Shown here in pieces: positions 27,801-39,200 of a DNA stretch of 64,000 nt (positions within the stretch are counted from its first letter, which is position 1; the number at the start of each line of letters is the position of its first letter). Source of the stretch: an uncultured Clostridia bacterium. GTDB lineage: Bacteria; Bacillota; Clostridia; Oscillospirales; Acutalibacteraceae. Both the position numbers and the translations under genes were made by a program. The notes under the pieces were generated by a model. That model did not search any database. It was not told where the DNA came from and was given only the letters and a program-made list of their open reading frames with translations. Location of the stretch: positions 1-64,000 of the forward strand of contig CAMHOE010000008.1 in assembly GCA_946186665.1 (NCBI GenBank). Reading direction: 5' to 3'.

Positions 27801-27829
27801 ATTCGTTTTGAATACTTCTTTGCATTCAT
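24821..27829 (-). CDS. Secreted type I pullulanase (GH13) with C-terminal wall-anchor-like signal
   Basis: 1,002 residues. A signal peptide (cleavage probably after LANA, about residue 33) is followed by beta-sandwich domains up to about residue 230, a CBM48-like N-domain (STFFRVWAPTAVGLKLNIYA) and the GH13 catalytic barrel. The barrel has the pullulanase motif YNWGYGPVNYNAPEGSYSTD, MDVVYNHT, GLRFDLMG (nucleophile Asp), IIYGEGW (acid Glu) and NYVDCHDN. It cleaves alpha-1,6 bonds of pullulan and starch. After about residue 880 comes a Ser/Thr/Asp-rich linker, then VVATGDQTN, a hydrophobic segment and KRKKK, which looks like a sorting signal with ATGD in place of LPXTG. No dockerin was seen. 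AAAGGAG precedes the ATG. Confidence 0.94.
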   Translation of the reverse strand: MNAKKYSKRIIASIVAMMLVLSCFILPATLANAASEITVKFHYLRDDGDYTDWNMWSWAVGKDGGAYDFVDSGDADGAVATVTVSGSTTELGFIVRKGNWEAKDPTDCDDRYLDLTPYVSGTIEVFCTSGTMDFTVNDDEAFKDVKVIAAKSTVTNTINVTFNQVVDEGAVTAGEFTVTAPSGDTVPVAGFELTSDTTGVITLAENLDPSKKYTLMFYGNEIAIEAEDYYSSAAFEEAYTYTGDDLGATWSAESTFFRVWAPTAVGLKLNIYAAGNGGEAEKVIDMTADVNGTWVATVEGDLNRKYYTYTATFENYEDADIVDPYARSVGVNGQRGQILDLSSTNPDNWDADERHTYENVTDMEIYEVHVRDFSISETNGIENKGKYLAFTERGTVDESGVSTGVDHLVDLGVTSVHILPSYDFGSVDETKLDQAQYNWGYGPVNYNAPEGSYSTDPYNGEVRVNEYKQMVEGLHDSGLGVIMDVVYNHTYTTQYCFNRLVPGYFYRPGSNGSGCGNDVATERSMVSKFIVDSVKYWASEYHLDGLRFDLMGLMDVDTMNAVRAAVDEVDPTIIIYGEGWSIGTKVTKEDVKLATQPNSKLTPGIGYFSDTIRDTIKGSVFDATEKGYVNGSTGLFKSLLAAVQYSKAWAASPTQAINYVDCHDNLTLWDKIRSSNPDDSEEDQIRQNNLAAAIVQTAQGVPFMMSGEEFLRTKTNDDGTFNHNSYASPDSVNELDYSRLAAYPDVYSYYKGLIEFRKAHSALRMTTVEAVDSNFHSALDSTEKGVVAYYLDGTSDSGKAEQIFVVYNGHTEDKSVTLPDGDWDVYINDTTAGTTVLDTVSGTINVPRISAMVLVKEEVPDEPDTPYPYDESSDSSDESKASDDSKTSDDSTTSDESTTSDTSKDASEGTSETSVKESSDTSTSTPDTSKASSVSVPTGTSSTASTVVTASTATTKTATVTSTGVVATGDQTNVVLFWALVLTAVFTAFVVISAKRKKKASE

Positions 27830-28002
27830 AGAAAATCTTCTCCTTTGTTTTATTCAGCAGGTGGATTTGTCATGATGACACTGCTGTTAATCATATTGAT
27901 TATATCATTTTTTATTTATAAAATAAACCACTTTTTTATTTTTTGTCAAAATAACGCATACAAAAATGTTTATCATTATTAGGCTATTTTGCACAACTTT
28001 TT

Positions 28003-28380
28003 TTACTTTTTAAGAAAAACAACAGACTTTCCGAAATACGTAAGCGTAAGCTCATCGGAGTTAAGCTTGTATTTTAAAAGTATTGTGCCGAAGCTTTCTG
28101 TGTCCACACTTATGGTATCTTCATCTACATAGTATTCACCGGAAAGTGACAGAGGGCTGTCATATACCTGAGCCTTGAGAAAAAACCTGTCGTCATCAAA
28201 TGTAAGGCTTGCATATTCTTCTCCGGAAGAGTCAAGCATTTGCCAGTCATGGCGCTGTATCTCCTCTGCGGCGGTAGTTGGAGGGGAAGCTGTACAGGCA
28301 GATGTAAATATCATTACTGATATACATATAATGTACAGAATGACTTTCTGTGCTGAAGGTTTACAGGTTCTTTTCTTCAT
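28003..28380 (-). CDS. Small putative lipoprotein
   Basis: 125 residues. A basic start, hydrophobic segment and lipobox (IFTSAC, Cys about residue 29) predict a membrane-anchored lipoprotein. The remaining 95 residues (RHDWQMLDSSGEEYASLTFD onward) look like a small beta barrel of repeated strands, reminiscent of lipocalin-like or DUF-type domains; I do not recognise the family. AAAGGAG precedes the ATG. It stands 170 bases upstream of the pullulanase gene on the same strand. Confidence 0.7.
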   Translation of the reverse strand: MKKRTCKPSAQKVILYIICISVMIFTSACTASPPTTAAEEIQRHDWQMLDSSGEEYASLTFDDDRFFLKAQVYDSPLSLSGEYYVDEDTISVDTESFGTILLKYKLNSDELTLTYFGKSVVFLKK

Positions 28381-28621
28381 ATTGCCGTCTCCTTTTATAG
28401 TTCTTCTGTTATCGTTTCCTCAGACGGGATACTATATTATATTGATAAGACGACCGGATATATGACTGCAAATAATCATGACATAGCTTTTGATAAAGCC
28501 TTGAAATCAGCAGATAAAGCGATAAACACAATTTTTTATTATCAATAAAAAACAAAAAAAATCGCATCGTTACAAATATATTTGTTAAAACAATGAATTT
28601 TGCAGGATTATAAAATAACAC

Positions 28622-28650
28622 TTGCATTTTTGGGTCAATTATATTAGAAT
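28622..28650 (+). promoter_or_regulatory. Predicted promoter of the aminotransferase gene
   Basis: TTGCAT (28622-28627) and TAGAAT (28645-28650), 17-base spacing, about 55 bases before the start codon. The rest of the 330-base gap between 28380 and 28714 is AT-rich without a recognisable feature. Confidence 0.6.
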
Positions 28651-28713
28651 AATGTAGTATTTTAAAGGATTTTTGAATTTTTCTTATTTTATGATTTTCA
28701 GGAGGAAACTGCA

Positions 28714-29991
28714 ATGTCCAATTATTCAGCTATGGATAAAAACACACTGAACGAGGAATACAAAAAGCTTATGGAAAGCTATTCAGCTTACAAGGCTCAG
28801 AACTTGACACTTAATATGGCAAGAGGTAAGCCCGGAGCACAACAGCTTGACATCTCCAATCCTATTCTGAATGTTATTACTACAGACTCTGATTTTAGAT
28901 CTGAGGACTGTCCGGATTGCAGAAACTATGGCAATCTTGACGGCACCGTAGAAGCAAGAACTCTTTTCGCAGAAATACTTGGGGTCGATAAAAAGAATGT
29001 TTTTGTAGGCGGCAACTCAAGCCTTAATATGATGTTCGATACGATCGCTTGTATGATGGAGCTTGGCTGTGCAGGTGAAAAGCCCTGGAACCAGCAGGGA
29101 AAGATAAAGTTCCTCTGCCCCGTTCCCGGTTACGACAGACATTTCGGAGTTACAGGATATTTCGGTATCGAAATGATAAATGTACCTATGACTGAAAACG
29201 GTCCCGATATGGACATTGTAGAGGAGCTGGTATCAAAGGATGCAAGTATCAAGGGTATCTGGTGTATACCGAAGTACTCCAATCCTCAGGGCATAACATA
29301 TTCTGATGAAACGGTAAGACGTTTTGCTGCTCTTAAACCTGCCGCAAAGGATTTCAGGATAATGTGGGATAACGCATATATTGTTCACGACATCAATTCC
29401 ACACCTGACAGCCTTCTCAATATCTTTGACGAACTGCCGAAATACGGTAATGAGGATCTTGTATTTGAGTTCTGCTCAACATCAAAGATAACCTTCCCTG
29501 GTGCCGGCGTTGCTGCTATTGCTGCATCAGAAGCTAATATCAATATTCTTAAAAAGCGTTATACTTTCCAGACTATCGGTTATGATAAGATGAATATGCT
29601 TCGTCATGTAAAGTACTTCAAGAACCTTGATGGAGTGCTTGAGCATATGCAGAAGCACAGAGCTATACTTGAGCCCAGATTCAATATGGTGCTTGAAACT
29701 CTTGATAAGCAACTTTCTGACTGTGGTATCGCAGTATGGACAAAGCCTAACGGCGGTTATTTCGTAAGCGTTGACGTTATGGAGGGCTGTGCAAAGAGAG
29801 TCGTTGAACTGTGTAAGGAAGCCGGCGTTGTACTTACCGGTGCAGGTGCTACCTATCCCTACGGCAAGGATCCTAAGGACAGCAATATCAGACTTGCTCC
29901 CACCTACCCCCCTGTAGAGGAGCTTGAAAAGGCTATGGATATCTTCTGTATCTGCATCAAGCTTGCAGCTATTGAAGCTCTTACAAAATAA
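28714..29991 (+). CDS. PLP-dependent aminotransferase, aspartate aminotransferase type Ic-like
   Basis: 425 residues. The fold-type I features are visible: LNMARGKPGAQQLD at the start (typical of the Corynebacterium AspT-like class), NYGNLDGTVEAR, GNSSLNMMFD, WDNAYIVHD and the PLP-binding Lys in CSTSKITFPGAG. It probably interconverts aspartate and 2-oxoglutarate with oxaloacetate and glutamate, though related enzymes take other amino acids. AGGAGG precedes the ATG. It is a single-gene unit with its own promoter and terminator. Confidence 0.88.
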   Translation: MSNYSAMDKNTLNEEYKKLMESYSAYKAQNLTLNMARGKPGAQQLDISNPILNVITTDSDFRSEDCPDCRNYGNLDGTVEARTLFAEILGVDKKNVFVGGNSSLNMMFDTIACMMELGCAGEKPWNQQGKIKFLCPVPGYDRHFGVTGYFGIEMINVPMTENGPDMDIVEELVSKDASIKGIWCIPKYSNPQGITYSDETVRRFAALKPAAKDFRIMWDNAYIVHDINSTPDSLLNIFDELPKYGNEDLVFEFCSTSKITFPGAGVAAIAASEANINILKKRYTFQTIGYDKMNMLRHVKYFKNLDGVLEHMQKHRAILEPRFNMVLETLDKQLSDCGIAVWTKPNGGYFVSVDVMEGCAKRVVELCKEAGVVLTGAGATYPYGKDPKDSNIRLAPTYPPVEELEKAMDIFCICIKLAAIEALTK

Positions 29992-30009
29992 TTGTCTTAT
30001 ATAAATGTT

Positions 30010-30050
30010 AAAGCCACCGCAGTTATTATTTTGCGGTGGCTTTATTTTGT
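30010..30050 (+). terminator. Intrinsic terminator of the aminotransferase gene
   Basis: AAAGCCACCGCA (30010-30021) pairs perfectly with TGCGGTGGCTTT (30032-30043), followed by ATTTTG. Confidence 0.85.
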
Positions 30051-30080
30051 TTTCGTACCGCTTTCTACATTAAAACTATA

Positions 30081-30179
30081 GACGTATACAGTAATAGCCA
30101 AAGCACTCCCTTAGGAGTGTGACGCGGACGGTTACGGTAATAGCTGATGCGTTCAAAGTTGTCCAGTGCGGTCACGCAC
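30081..30179 (-). repeat. Dispersed structured element, copy A
   Basis: Read on the minus strand it starts GTGCGTGACCGCAC, a small hairpin, continues with GGACAACTTTGAACGCAT, and has a second hairpin CACTCC-taag-GGAGTG followed by CTTTGGCTATTACTGTATAC. The same arrangement is present at 45436-45540, where the second hairpin has different bases but still pairs. No credible ORF. It could be a small RNA, a mobile repeat or a protein-binding site. Confidence 0.7.
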
Positions 30180-30204
30180 AGTATTCATTAATACAATAAA
30201 GCTT

Positions 30205-30253
30205 GTCCCTCAGATGGAGTTGTGTAAACTGTCATCTGAGGGACTTTTGTTTT
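30205..30253. terminator. Hairpin between the convergent aminotransferase and adhesin genes
   Basis: GTCCCTCAGATG (30205-30216) pairs perfectly with CATCTGAGGGAC (30233-30244); TTTTGTTTT follows on the plus strand, while the minus-strand side is only partly T-rich. It probably ends the giant adhesin transcript and backs up the aminotransferase terminator. Confidence 0.7.
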
Positions 30254-30290
30254 AAAGCTTTTAAATTTTCAGATCAGTACTGAACGATCA

Positions 30291-33200
30291 TCAGCAAGCT
30301 TTTTTCCTTCTGTTTGCCGCATAATACAATGCTGCAAATGCCAGCATTCCGCTGAACAGGATAGTAAGCATAGGTCTGATATCATTTGTACCGGATTCCG
30401 GAAGAACGTAGGGTTCAAATATATATTCGTTTGTGAATACAAATCTGATAACACGGTCTGCTGCATCTACCTTTTCAGGAATTGTGATGTCAAGCGCTGT
30501 GTTCTTTTCGGCATTGGCTTTTTCGAGATCTGCCTGAAGTACAGCGCCGTCATTCGACTCTGTCGTGTAGGATGCAATGTAGCTGCCCATTGCCTGTTCT
30601 TCTACCATACAGGTCATGTCAAGAGACAGGTTCGTAATTGTGAAGGATTCGCCGTGATGCAGGGTGATCGTAAAGTCCTTAGAAGAGAACGTTTCATTTC
30701 CCTGAGTTTCGGTCATGCCAAGAAGCTCTGCGAGAGTCATTTCATCAGCACCTGTGGTGTTTTCCTTTGTGTACTTTACAATGATCTCGTTATACTTCAG
30801 CTGGCTTCCTTCTGCAACATCAGATTGTGAAAGAGTGATATCATATTTGAACTCTGTCTTGCTGTATTCATCCTTCAGCAGGTTGCCATAGGTCATGTCG
30901 ATCATATTTGTGATCGTGATATCGCAGGCTGTCTTGGTGTTGGTAAAGACAACAACTACATCATCTTCTGTTGGAATCTGATGGTCACCTGTGGAAAGCG
31001 CAGTCTGTACGGTAGTATTTGCAACCGGCTCACTTTCGGTTTCGCCGTGCTTTATTACGTATGATGCAATATAAGAAGATTTACCTTCTGTAACATCATA
31101 GTGTACTCCGGCAGGGATATCATTGATCACTATAGAATCGCCGTCCCTGAGTGAGAAGCCCTCTACAAGCAGCGTACCGTCATTCTCCGCACGCAGACGT
31201 CCGAATGTTGATGTAAGTACCGTACCGGGAGTAAGACCTGAAAGCGATACACTGAATTCAAACTGGTCGTTAGTGCTGTCGGATGCTGTGCCTGCTACTA
31301 CCTTCTGGATAGTAAGATCGTGTGCAACAGTTCTTACGTTTGTGAAGGTAACGAGGATCTCTTCGCCCTTATCGGCTGTTTCAGCTCTGGTGGAGAGTTC
31401 CTTGTTTTCCTCTGTGTTGAAGTCCGCACTCTTCTTTATGTTATTTGCTCCGCTGCTGTCGGTGATGGAGTATGAAGCGACATAATCACCGGCAAGGTCT
31501 TTAATGGTATAACTGGAATCCACCGGAACAGTAAGGCTGACCAGTTCACCATTGGTAAGACCAAGCTCGATAAATGCTGTACCCGAAGATGTGGATTTGA
31601 AAACAACTTCTTCACCGTTCTTTATCATGGAATAGTAAGCATCCGGCTTGAGGTTGTCAAGATAGATGGTATACGGGAACTGTTCATCGGAGTCGATGGT
31701 TACATTTCCGGTAACAACGTTTTTCAGACTGAATGTAACAAAATCTTCTTCTATGATCTCTTCGTAGTTCTTTGTGTTTGTGAACGCTGCGGAAGAGGTT
31801 TTATCTTCTTCGATAATACCTGCTGTACCCTCAGAGGAAGAGTCATAGTCTTCATCAGCTGTTTCTGTAACGGTGTAGTGATAGTCTGCGGGAACGTCGA
31901 GGATAGTTATTGCCTCATCATCAGCAAGACGGAAGCTCACACTGCCGTTTACAAAATATACACTGATATCGCTGTCCTCGCCTTCGGAAGTCTTTACAGC
32001 CTTAAGCAGCAATCCGCCGGTCAGGTCGCCATTTTCCGCATCAGTAAGCTTTACCGTAAAGAGGAAGTCCTTTGCCTTGTCGGTTGCAGAGGTTATGTCT
32101 GTGCCGTCTTTGTTCTTCACGTCTTTTGTTACCTTAAGGCTGCCATATGCGGGCGGGTCGTCAGCGGTATTGGTTATAGTTGCTATACCGTTTGCCACTT
32201 CTGCATAAGCAAAGTTTTTGTTGCTGATCATGTTTATGGAAGTATATTTGTCAATATCGTCCTCCCATGCATAGTACTTCACACCGGGAGTCAGACCTGT
32301 GAAAGTATAGCGCCATGTTTTGTCATCGACTTTTTCAAGCGTGCAGGTTTCATTACCGGAGTTATCTACCTCAATTATCCTGATATACTCTTTGTAGGTC
32401 AGGTAGCCTTTTTTAACGTCTTTTTCATCAATAACAGCGTATTCCTTACCTGTTTTTGAGCTGTCAAACTTTGTTCCGTCGCCGCCTTCAAGAGCGGTGC
32501 AGTTGTAGAACATATAATAATAACTGGTCACCTTATCAGTATTCCACATATCAGATACTTCTATGGTTTTCAGGCTGTTGCAATTGTAGAACATATAAAC
32601 CATACTTGTAACATTTGCTGTATTCCATCCTCTTAAATCAAGAGCTTTCAATCTGCTGCAGTCTTTGAAAACATAATCACAAGAAGTTACACTGGAAGTA
32701 TTCCATTTGCTGACATCAAGTTCTGTCAGATTTGAACAGTTAATAAATAAACTACTAAAACTGCTGACTTTTGAAGTGTTCCAACCATTTATCCCCGATA
32801 TTGTTGTCAGGCTTGTACAATCACCGAACACTCTGGATATATTGGTCAGGGATGGAGTGTCCCAGCCGCTAACATCAATTGATGTAATACTGCTGCAACC
32901 GGAAAACATTCCTTCTGCATTAACCAAAGATCTTGTATCAAGATCTTTCAAACCGCTGACTGTCACCAGACTTGTACAATTCTGGAACATATATGACATA
33001 TTCGTCACTTTGCCGGTTTTCCAGTTTTCTAAGCCGGTTACAGTTTCTAATAATCTGTCTCCAGAGAATAAAGAACTTGCTTGAGTCAGTTCAGGCGTAT
33101 TCCAGTTTATTATATTAACATTGGTTAATCCGGTATCCCCATCAACTTCATTTGATTTATAGCAATTAGAAAACATATACTGCATATCAGTTAGCTTTGT

Positions 33201-36200
33201 CAGGGTCGGGTTATTAAGTGTAACTGAAGTAAGATCCGTGCAGCCATAGAACATATATCTCATGGTTGTAACTGAACGCAGATCCCAATCATTAATTACA
33301 CTAACGTCTGTTAAAGATGTGCAGCCTCTGAACATATACTCCATGGTAGTTGCGTATGTAAGGCTTAAAGAACTTAATGCACTAATATCCTCAAGGCTTG
33401 TGCAGCCATAGAACATATATGACATTTCTCGGAAAAATTTGTTCTTCCAATTTTTGATAGCATCGATGTTACTTAAGCTTGTGCAGTCCTGAAACATACC
33501 ATATGTATCCGCAGTAGTATTTGTGGAACACCAATTGCGCAAGCCATTAATGTTTTTGAGACTGCTGCAGCCATAGAACATATATCTATAGCTTGAAAGA
33601 TTCAAATTCCAATCAGTAAGTCCATCAACATTCTCTAAGCTGCTGCATCCAAAGAACATCGATCCACTCGAAGAACTCTTTGGTCTCCAGTTTCTGAGAA
33701 AATCAACATTTTTAAGGCTTTTACAATTATAAAACATATCATCTCTATCAGATACAATTGAAGCGTCCCAATCAGAAAGACCATCTAAATTCTCGAGCTT
33801 CTGGCAATTAAAGAACATAGATTTCAGATAAATATAGCTCTTATCGGGGGCAAAATACCATGTTTCCAAGCCGTCAATTGTTACTACATTTGTGCAGTTC
33901 GCGAACATGCGTTCAAGACTGTATAGCTTTGTAATATTCAATCCGGAAACATCTATGTATGTGAATTTTGAATTGTCTTTCCATAATGACGTCGTACCAG
34001 AATGTTTTAAGTATACGACATCAGCGTCTGACCACCAAAATACTGTACCAACGGATTCGTAATTTGTGCTACCTTCAGTTTTATAAACTGTAATGTCGGA
34101 ACTGTCAAACCAGGCATAAACATTACAAGCAGTAGTACCATCGTCTAATTCCATTTTAATTGATGCGTTTTCATAGGCTGTCAAAGCATCATTATTGGTA
34201 TTATCATAATGCTTAAAGGCAATGTTGTCAGGTAAGGTCATAGAACTGAGCTTTACACTGTTTGTATCACTTGAATAAATGGAGGAAAGAATGTAGGCGA
34301 CACCGGTAATAGTACCAGTACTGCTGCCTCCGGATGTTGTCGGTGCTTCTTTATACCTCAGATAACCCGGAGTTCCGCTGCTGTCACCTTCAGGTGCAAC
34401 ATATATGCATGCGTATGTTTTGTCAGATTTATTACCTACTTCAGAAGGTTTCGTTGCTCCGCCGTCACTATTCAGGTTACCGCAATAAGAAAACATTTCA
34501 TTTGAATTAGTGACCTTACTCATGTCCCATCTGTCAGATACATATATTTTTACCAACGAACCGCAACTTCTAAACATATATTCTGTATTTTTAACACTGG
34601 ATGTATTAAAACTGCTGAGATCAATAGATGTAATATTCGTACATTTAAAAAACATAGCAGTCATTGAAGTTACTTTTGATGTATCCCAGTTTACTTCAAA
34701 AGAAGTGAGAGAATAACAATGATAAAAAACATATGTCATATTCGTAACACTTGAAGTATTCCAATCCTTTATAGGTATGACATCTGTTATATTACATCCG
34801 CTAAACATGAAATACATATTACTTAATTTTGAAGTATTCCAACTGCTTAGTGCGCTGATATCTGTTAATGAAGTACAGTAATAAAACGTGTAACTCATAT
34901 CCGTTACGCTTGAAGTGTTCCAATCGCTTAGTGCGCTGATATCTGTTAATGAATTACAGTTATAAAACGTGTAACTCATATTTGTTACGCTTGAAGTGTT
35001 CCAGTTTTCCAATCCATCAACACTCGATAAAGAGGTACAATTATTAAACATGTGATTCATATCCGTTACGCTTGAAGTCTTCCAACTGCTTATAGGGGTG
35101 AGATCTGTTAAGGAAGTGCAGTTAGCAAACAGGTATTTCATAGCTGTAACATTTGAAGTATCCCAACTGCTTATAGGGCTGAGATTTGTTAAAGAAGAAC
35201 AGCCGCTAAACATGTAGCTCATATTTGTTACACATGAAGTTTTCCAACTGCTTATAGGGCTGAGATTTGTTAAAGAAGAACAGCCGCTAAACATGTAGCT
35301 CATATTTGTTACACATGAAGTTTTCCAACCGCTTATAGGGCTGAGATTTGTTAAAGAAGAACAGCTATTAAACATACCACTCATATTCTTAACATTTGAA
35401 ACATCCCAGCTGACCTTAAGACCTGAAACTGTAGTTTGCAGAGGACTGATATCTGATAATGAAGAACAAGCATAAAACATATGACTCATATTTTTAACAT
35501 TGGAAGTGTTCCAATTGCTTAACCCGCTGATATCTGTCAGACACGCCCTAATACCGAACATATAGCTCATATCAGTGACATTTGATGTGTTCCAATTCGC
35601 AAGGCTATCAACATCAGAAAAATCATGGTCACTGGTACTTCCAGTAATTTTGTTAAACATATGGCTCATGTTTACAACACTTGATGTATCCCAACCACTC
35701 AATGAGCTGAGATCTGAGAGGTATCTTACATCACTGAACATATTGTTCATATCGGTTACTTTTGAAGTATTGAAGCAGTGAAGGTCAACTGTCCTTAAGT
35801 TGCTGCAGCCACTAAACATATTGCTCATGTTCGTAACGTTTGAAGTGTTAAATTTCTCGCCTGCCGTAACAGGATAATCACCGAAATCAAGTGATGTTAA
35901 ACCGGTGCAATAATAGAACATATAGCTCATGTCTGTCACCTTGGAGGTGTCCCATCCTTTGACATCGAGTGGTGTTAAACCAGAGCAATTACCGAACATA
36001 TATTTCATGTTTGTTACCTTAGAAGTGTCCCATGCACTGACATCAAGATCTGTTAATAGCTTACAATTATAGAACATATAGCTCATGTCTGTAACATTGG
36101 AAGTGTTCCATCCGCTGACATCAAGGGTTGCCAATGCCGTACAATTGTTGAACATGTAGCTCATATCTTTGACGTGGGAAGTATCCAATTCGCTGACACC

Positions 36201-39200
36201 AAGGGTTGCCAATGCCGTACAATTGTTGAACATGTAGCTCATATCTTTGACGTGGGAAGTGTCCCATCCACTGACATCAAGGGTCGTTAATGCACTACAA
36301 AATCTAAACATACTGCTCATGTCTGTAACACTGGAAGTGTTCCACCCGCTGACATCAAGGGCTGTCAGCTTTGAGCAATTGTAGAACATATAGCTCATAT
36401 CTTCAGCGTTGGAAGCAGTCCATCCGCTGATGTCAAGTGATGTCAATGCGGTACAGCCATTGAACATATAACTCATGTCTTTGACTTTTGCAGTATCCCA
36501 TCCGTTGAGATTGATTGATGTTAACTTATTGCAATTATAGAACATATAGCTCATGTCTGTAACGTTGGAAGTATTCCATCCGCTGAGATCAAGGCTTGTC
36601 AATGCGGTACAGCCATTGAACATATAACTCATGTCTTTGACTTTTGCAGTATCCCATCCGTTGAGATTGATTGATGTTAACTTATTGCAATTATAGAACA
36701 TATAGCTCATGTCTGTAACGTTGGAAGTATTCCATCCGCTGAGATCAAGGCTTGTCAATGCGGTACAGCCATTGAACATATTGCTCATATTCTTAACATT
36801 TGATGTATCCCAGTTCAAAATATAATTGATGGAATCATTTGAGAGAGCATTACAGTTATAGAACATATAACTCATATCTTCAATGTCTGAGGCATTGATA
36901 CTATCAAGACCTATAATAGTTGTCAGTTTTTTACAGCCGAAAAACAGATGGCTTAAGTCGGTTTCTTTTGTGAAATTAATACCTGTTAAATCTATAGATG
37001 TACATTCTGTAAGATTGATCCACAAATTGTCCTGACCATCCAATAAATAAACATCTGAAACATCGGACCACCAATAGACTGTCTGATAGTCAGATGCAGA
37101 GCTACTGTTTATGTACCATGCGTAGATATTGTTATCTGTAGTACCGTCATCAATTTTTTTAGCTGTACCATTATCAATGAGAGTCTGTACGTCTTCTTCG
37201 TCTCCGTCATAATGCTCAAAGTTCTTGACATAACTAAGATAAGTATCATTGATGACCGGTCTGAGCGTACTTCCAAAATACGCAGACTTAGAAGTGTCCT
37301 TTTGACCAAGGCGTATAGTGGGTTCTGCTGTACGGGTATTATTGGTTTTCTTGTCAACCCACTCTTTTGTAATGGTTACGTTGCTGTCGTCTTTGTTTTT
37401 GAAAACAAAGTAGCCGTTGCTGTCTTTCTCAGCACCGAAAATAGATACACTGCCGTTTTCGGGAATTGTCACAACGTAATCTGTGGGGTCAAGAATGTAG
37501 CCCTCCGGAGCTTCAACCTCACGAAGTATGTATGTGCCGGCTTCAAGGTCTGAGAAAGTCGCGTTGCCGTTTGTACGGGTAACTTTTGTGGTGTCGACCT
37601 TCGTTCCGTAATCGGATGTACCGGAAAGGTTGAATGAAGCACCCTTTACCGGAAGTTCGGTCTTAAAGCTCTCTTTATGAATCGTAAAGGAATGGAATGG
37701 CTCATTGTATATTGTCAGTGTGCCGTCCTTCTCCACAGTACTTTCGCTTATGGTGAAAAGTGCGTCCTGATCGACCTTTACATCATACTCGGTTTTGCTG
37801 AGGATATAGCCCTCAACAGTGGAGATCTCTTTCATTTTGTAGCTGCCGAGTTCGACATCCTCAAAGGTAACGATACCGTCATCATCCGACACAGCATCAA
37901 GATTGATCTCGTTGCCATAGTCTGATGTTCCTTCAAGATGGAACCTTACACCCGGAATGACCTTCCACTTATTGCGGAGGTCTTTCTTATTGAAGGAAAT
38001 ATCCGTGTGTATTCTCGGCGGGTCGTCTATTTTGTAGGTCATGCCCTCAGTGACTCTCTCGCCGTCAACGGTAATGCTGCCGTCATCGTTGACAACGACC
38101 TCCATTGTGCCGTCTATCATGAGGTAGTCGCTTGAGCCTTTGTACTCTGTGAGCCTGTAGGTACCCATTTCGATATCCTTGAATGTCAGATAACCGGAAC
38201 TATCTGACGCAAGAACACTGTCGTATTCTGTACCATAAGCTGACGTTCCTTCAAGTCTGAAGGAAATGCCCTCTACAGGTGTAGTGTGATCTGTGGCATC
38301 AAGCTTCTGTATCTTAAGATCGGACATGATACGGAAATCAACGGTATCATAGCTCCATGTTGTAAATCTCGGCTCAGAAAATTCACTGTCAAAGGCACTG
38401 AGAAGTGTGCTGTACATATGTACAGAGTTATGTGTCTGGGGTGCAGCGTGAGTTTCTCCCTCAACAGGATCTCTTGAAGCCGACAACATATAGAGATATA
38501 CTACAACGGAGTCATTTGCACCAAGAGTGAAGTCACTGCCGTCTGCTTTCTTACGCAAATCTATGGCTATAGCCTTAGCTTTTGAGATATCGCCAAAGGT
38601 ATCCATAGTTTTCCATTTAGAATCGGCAAGGATGTTTACTCCCTCACCCACCTCTACTGTACTTTCAGAAAGATATACAACAGGCGCAATGCCCTTTGCA
38701 GCAGCAAGTGAAACGTCAACGGAATCCAATGTACCGTTCCAGAGGTTTTCTATACCTTCCTCTTCGCTTGTAAAGCTCTCCAGATTATCGACCATAATCA
38801 AACCCTTTGCTTTTGTCGAAAAGTCTGTAGAAAAGCGCAGACGGTATGAATAGATCTGGTTCTGACGGACTATGGTGCTTTTCTTATAGTCATCATCGTA
38901 ATAAGACTTTACCCTTTTGTTAAGTCCGCAGTTTACAGCCAGAAGTATATCTATCTTATGGGTGTATTCGGAGTAAGCAAAACGAGCAGCATCTGTATCA
39001 GGGTCAAGATTAACGAGCAGCGGCGCATCGGTTATTGTACCGCCGTCATCCGGGCGACCCTTTGCAAGCTTTGAATTGCCTGTTTCATAAACTACGCTGT
39101 TGCGCGCATAAGCTGTGTAATCGAAAAGGCTTTCCCATGAATGAAGTGTAGAGTAGGTCAGAACATATCCGGTGCTTGTAGGCTTCTTTACTTTTACTAT

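Noticed and set aside
35100-36800. Regularly spaced repeats resembling a CRISPR array
   Set aside because: The period of 75-78 bases stays in frame over the whole adhesin gene and encodes leucine-rich repeats; there is no constant repeat with unique spacers.
37212-38853. Several plus-strand frames of 60-120 codons opposite the adhesin gene
   Set aside because: They are shadows of the long minus-strand frame, without ribosome sites or recognisable domains.
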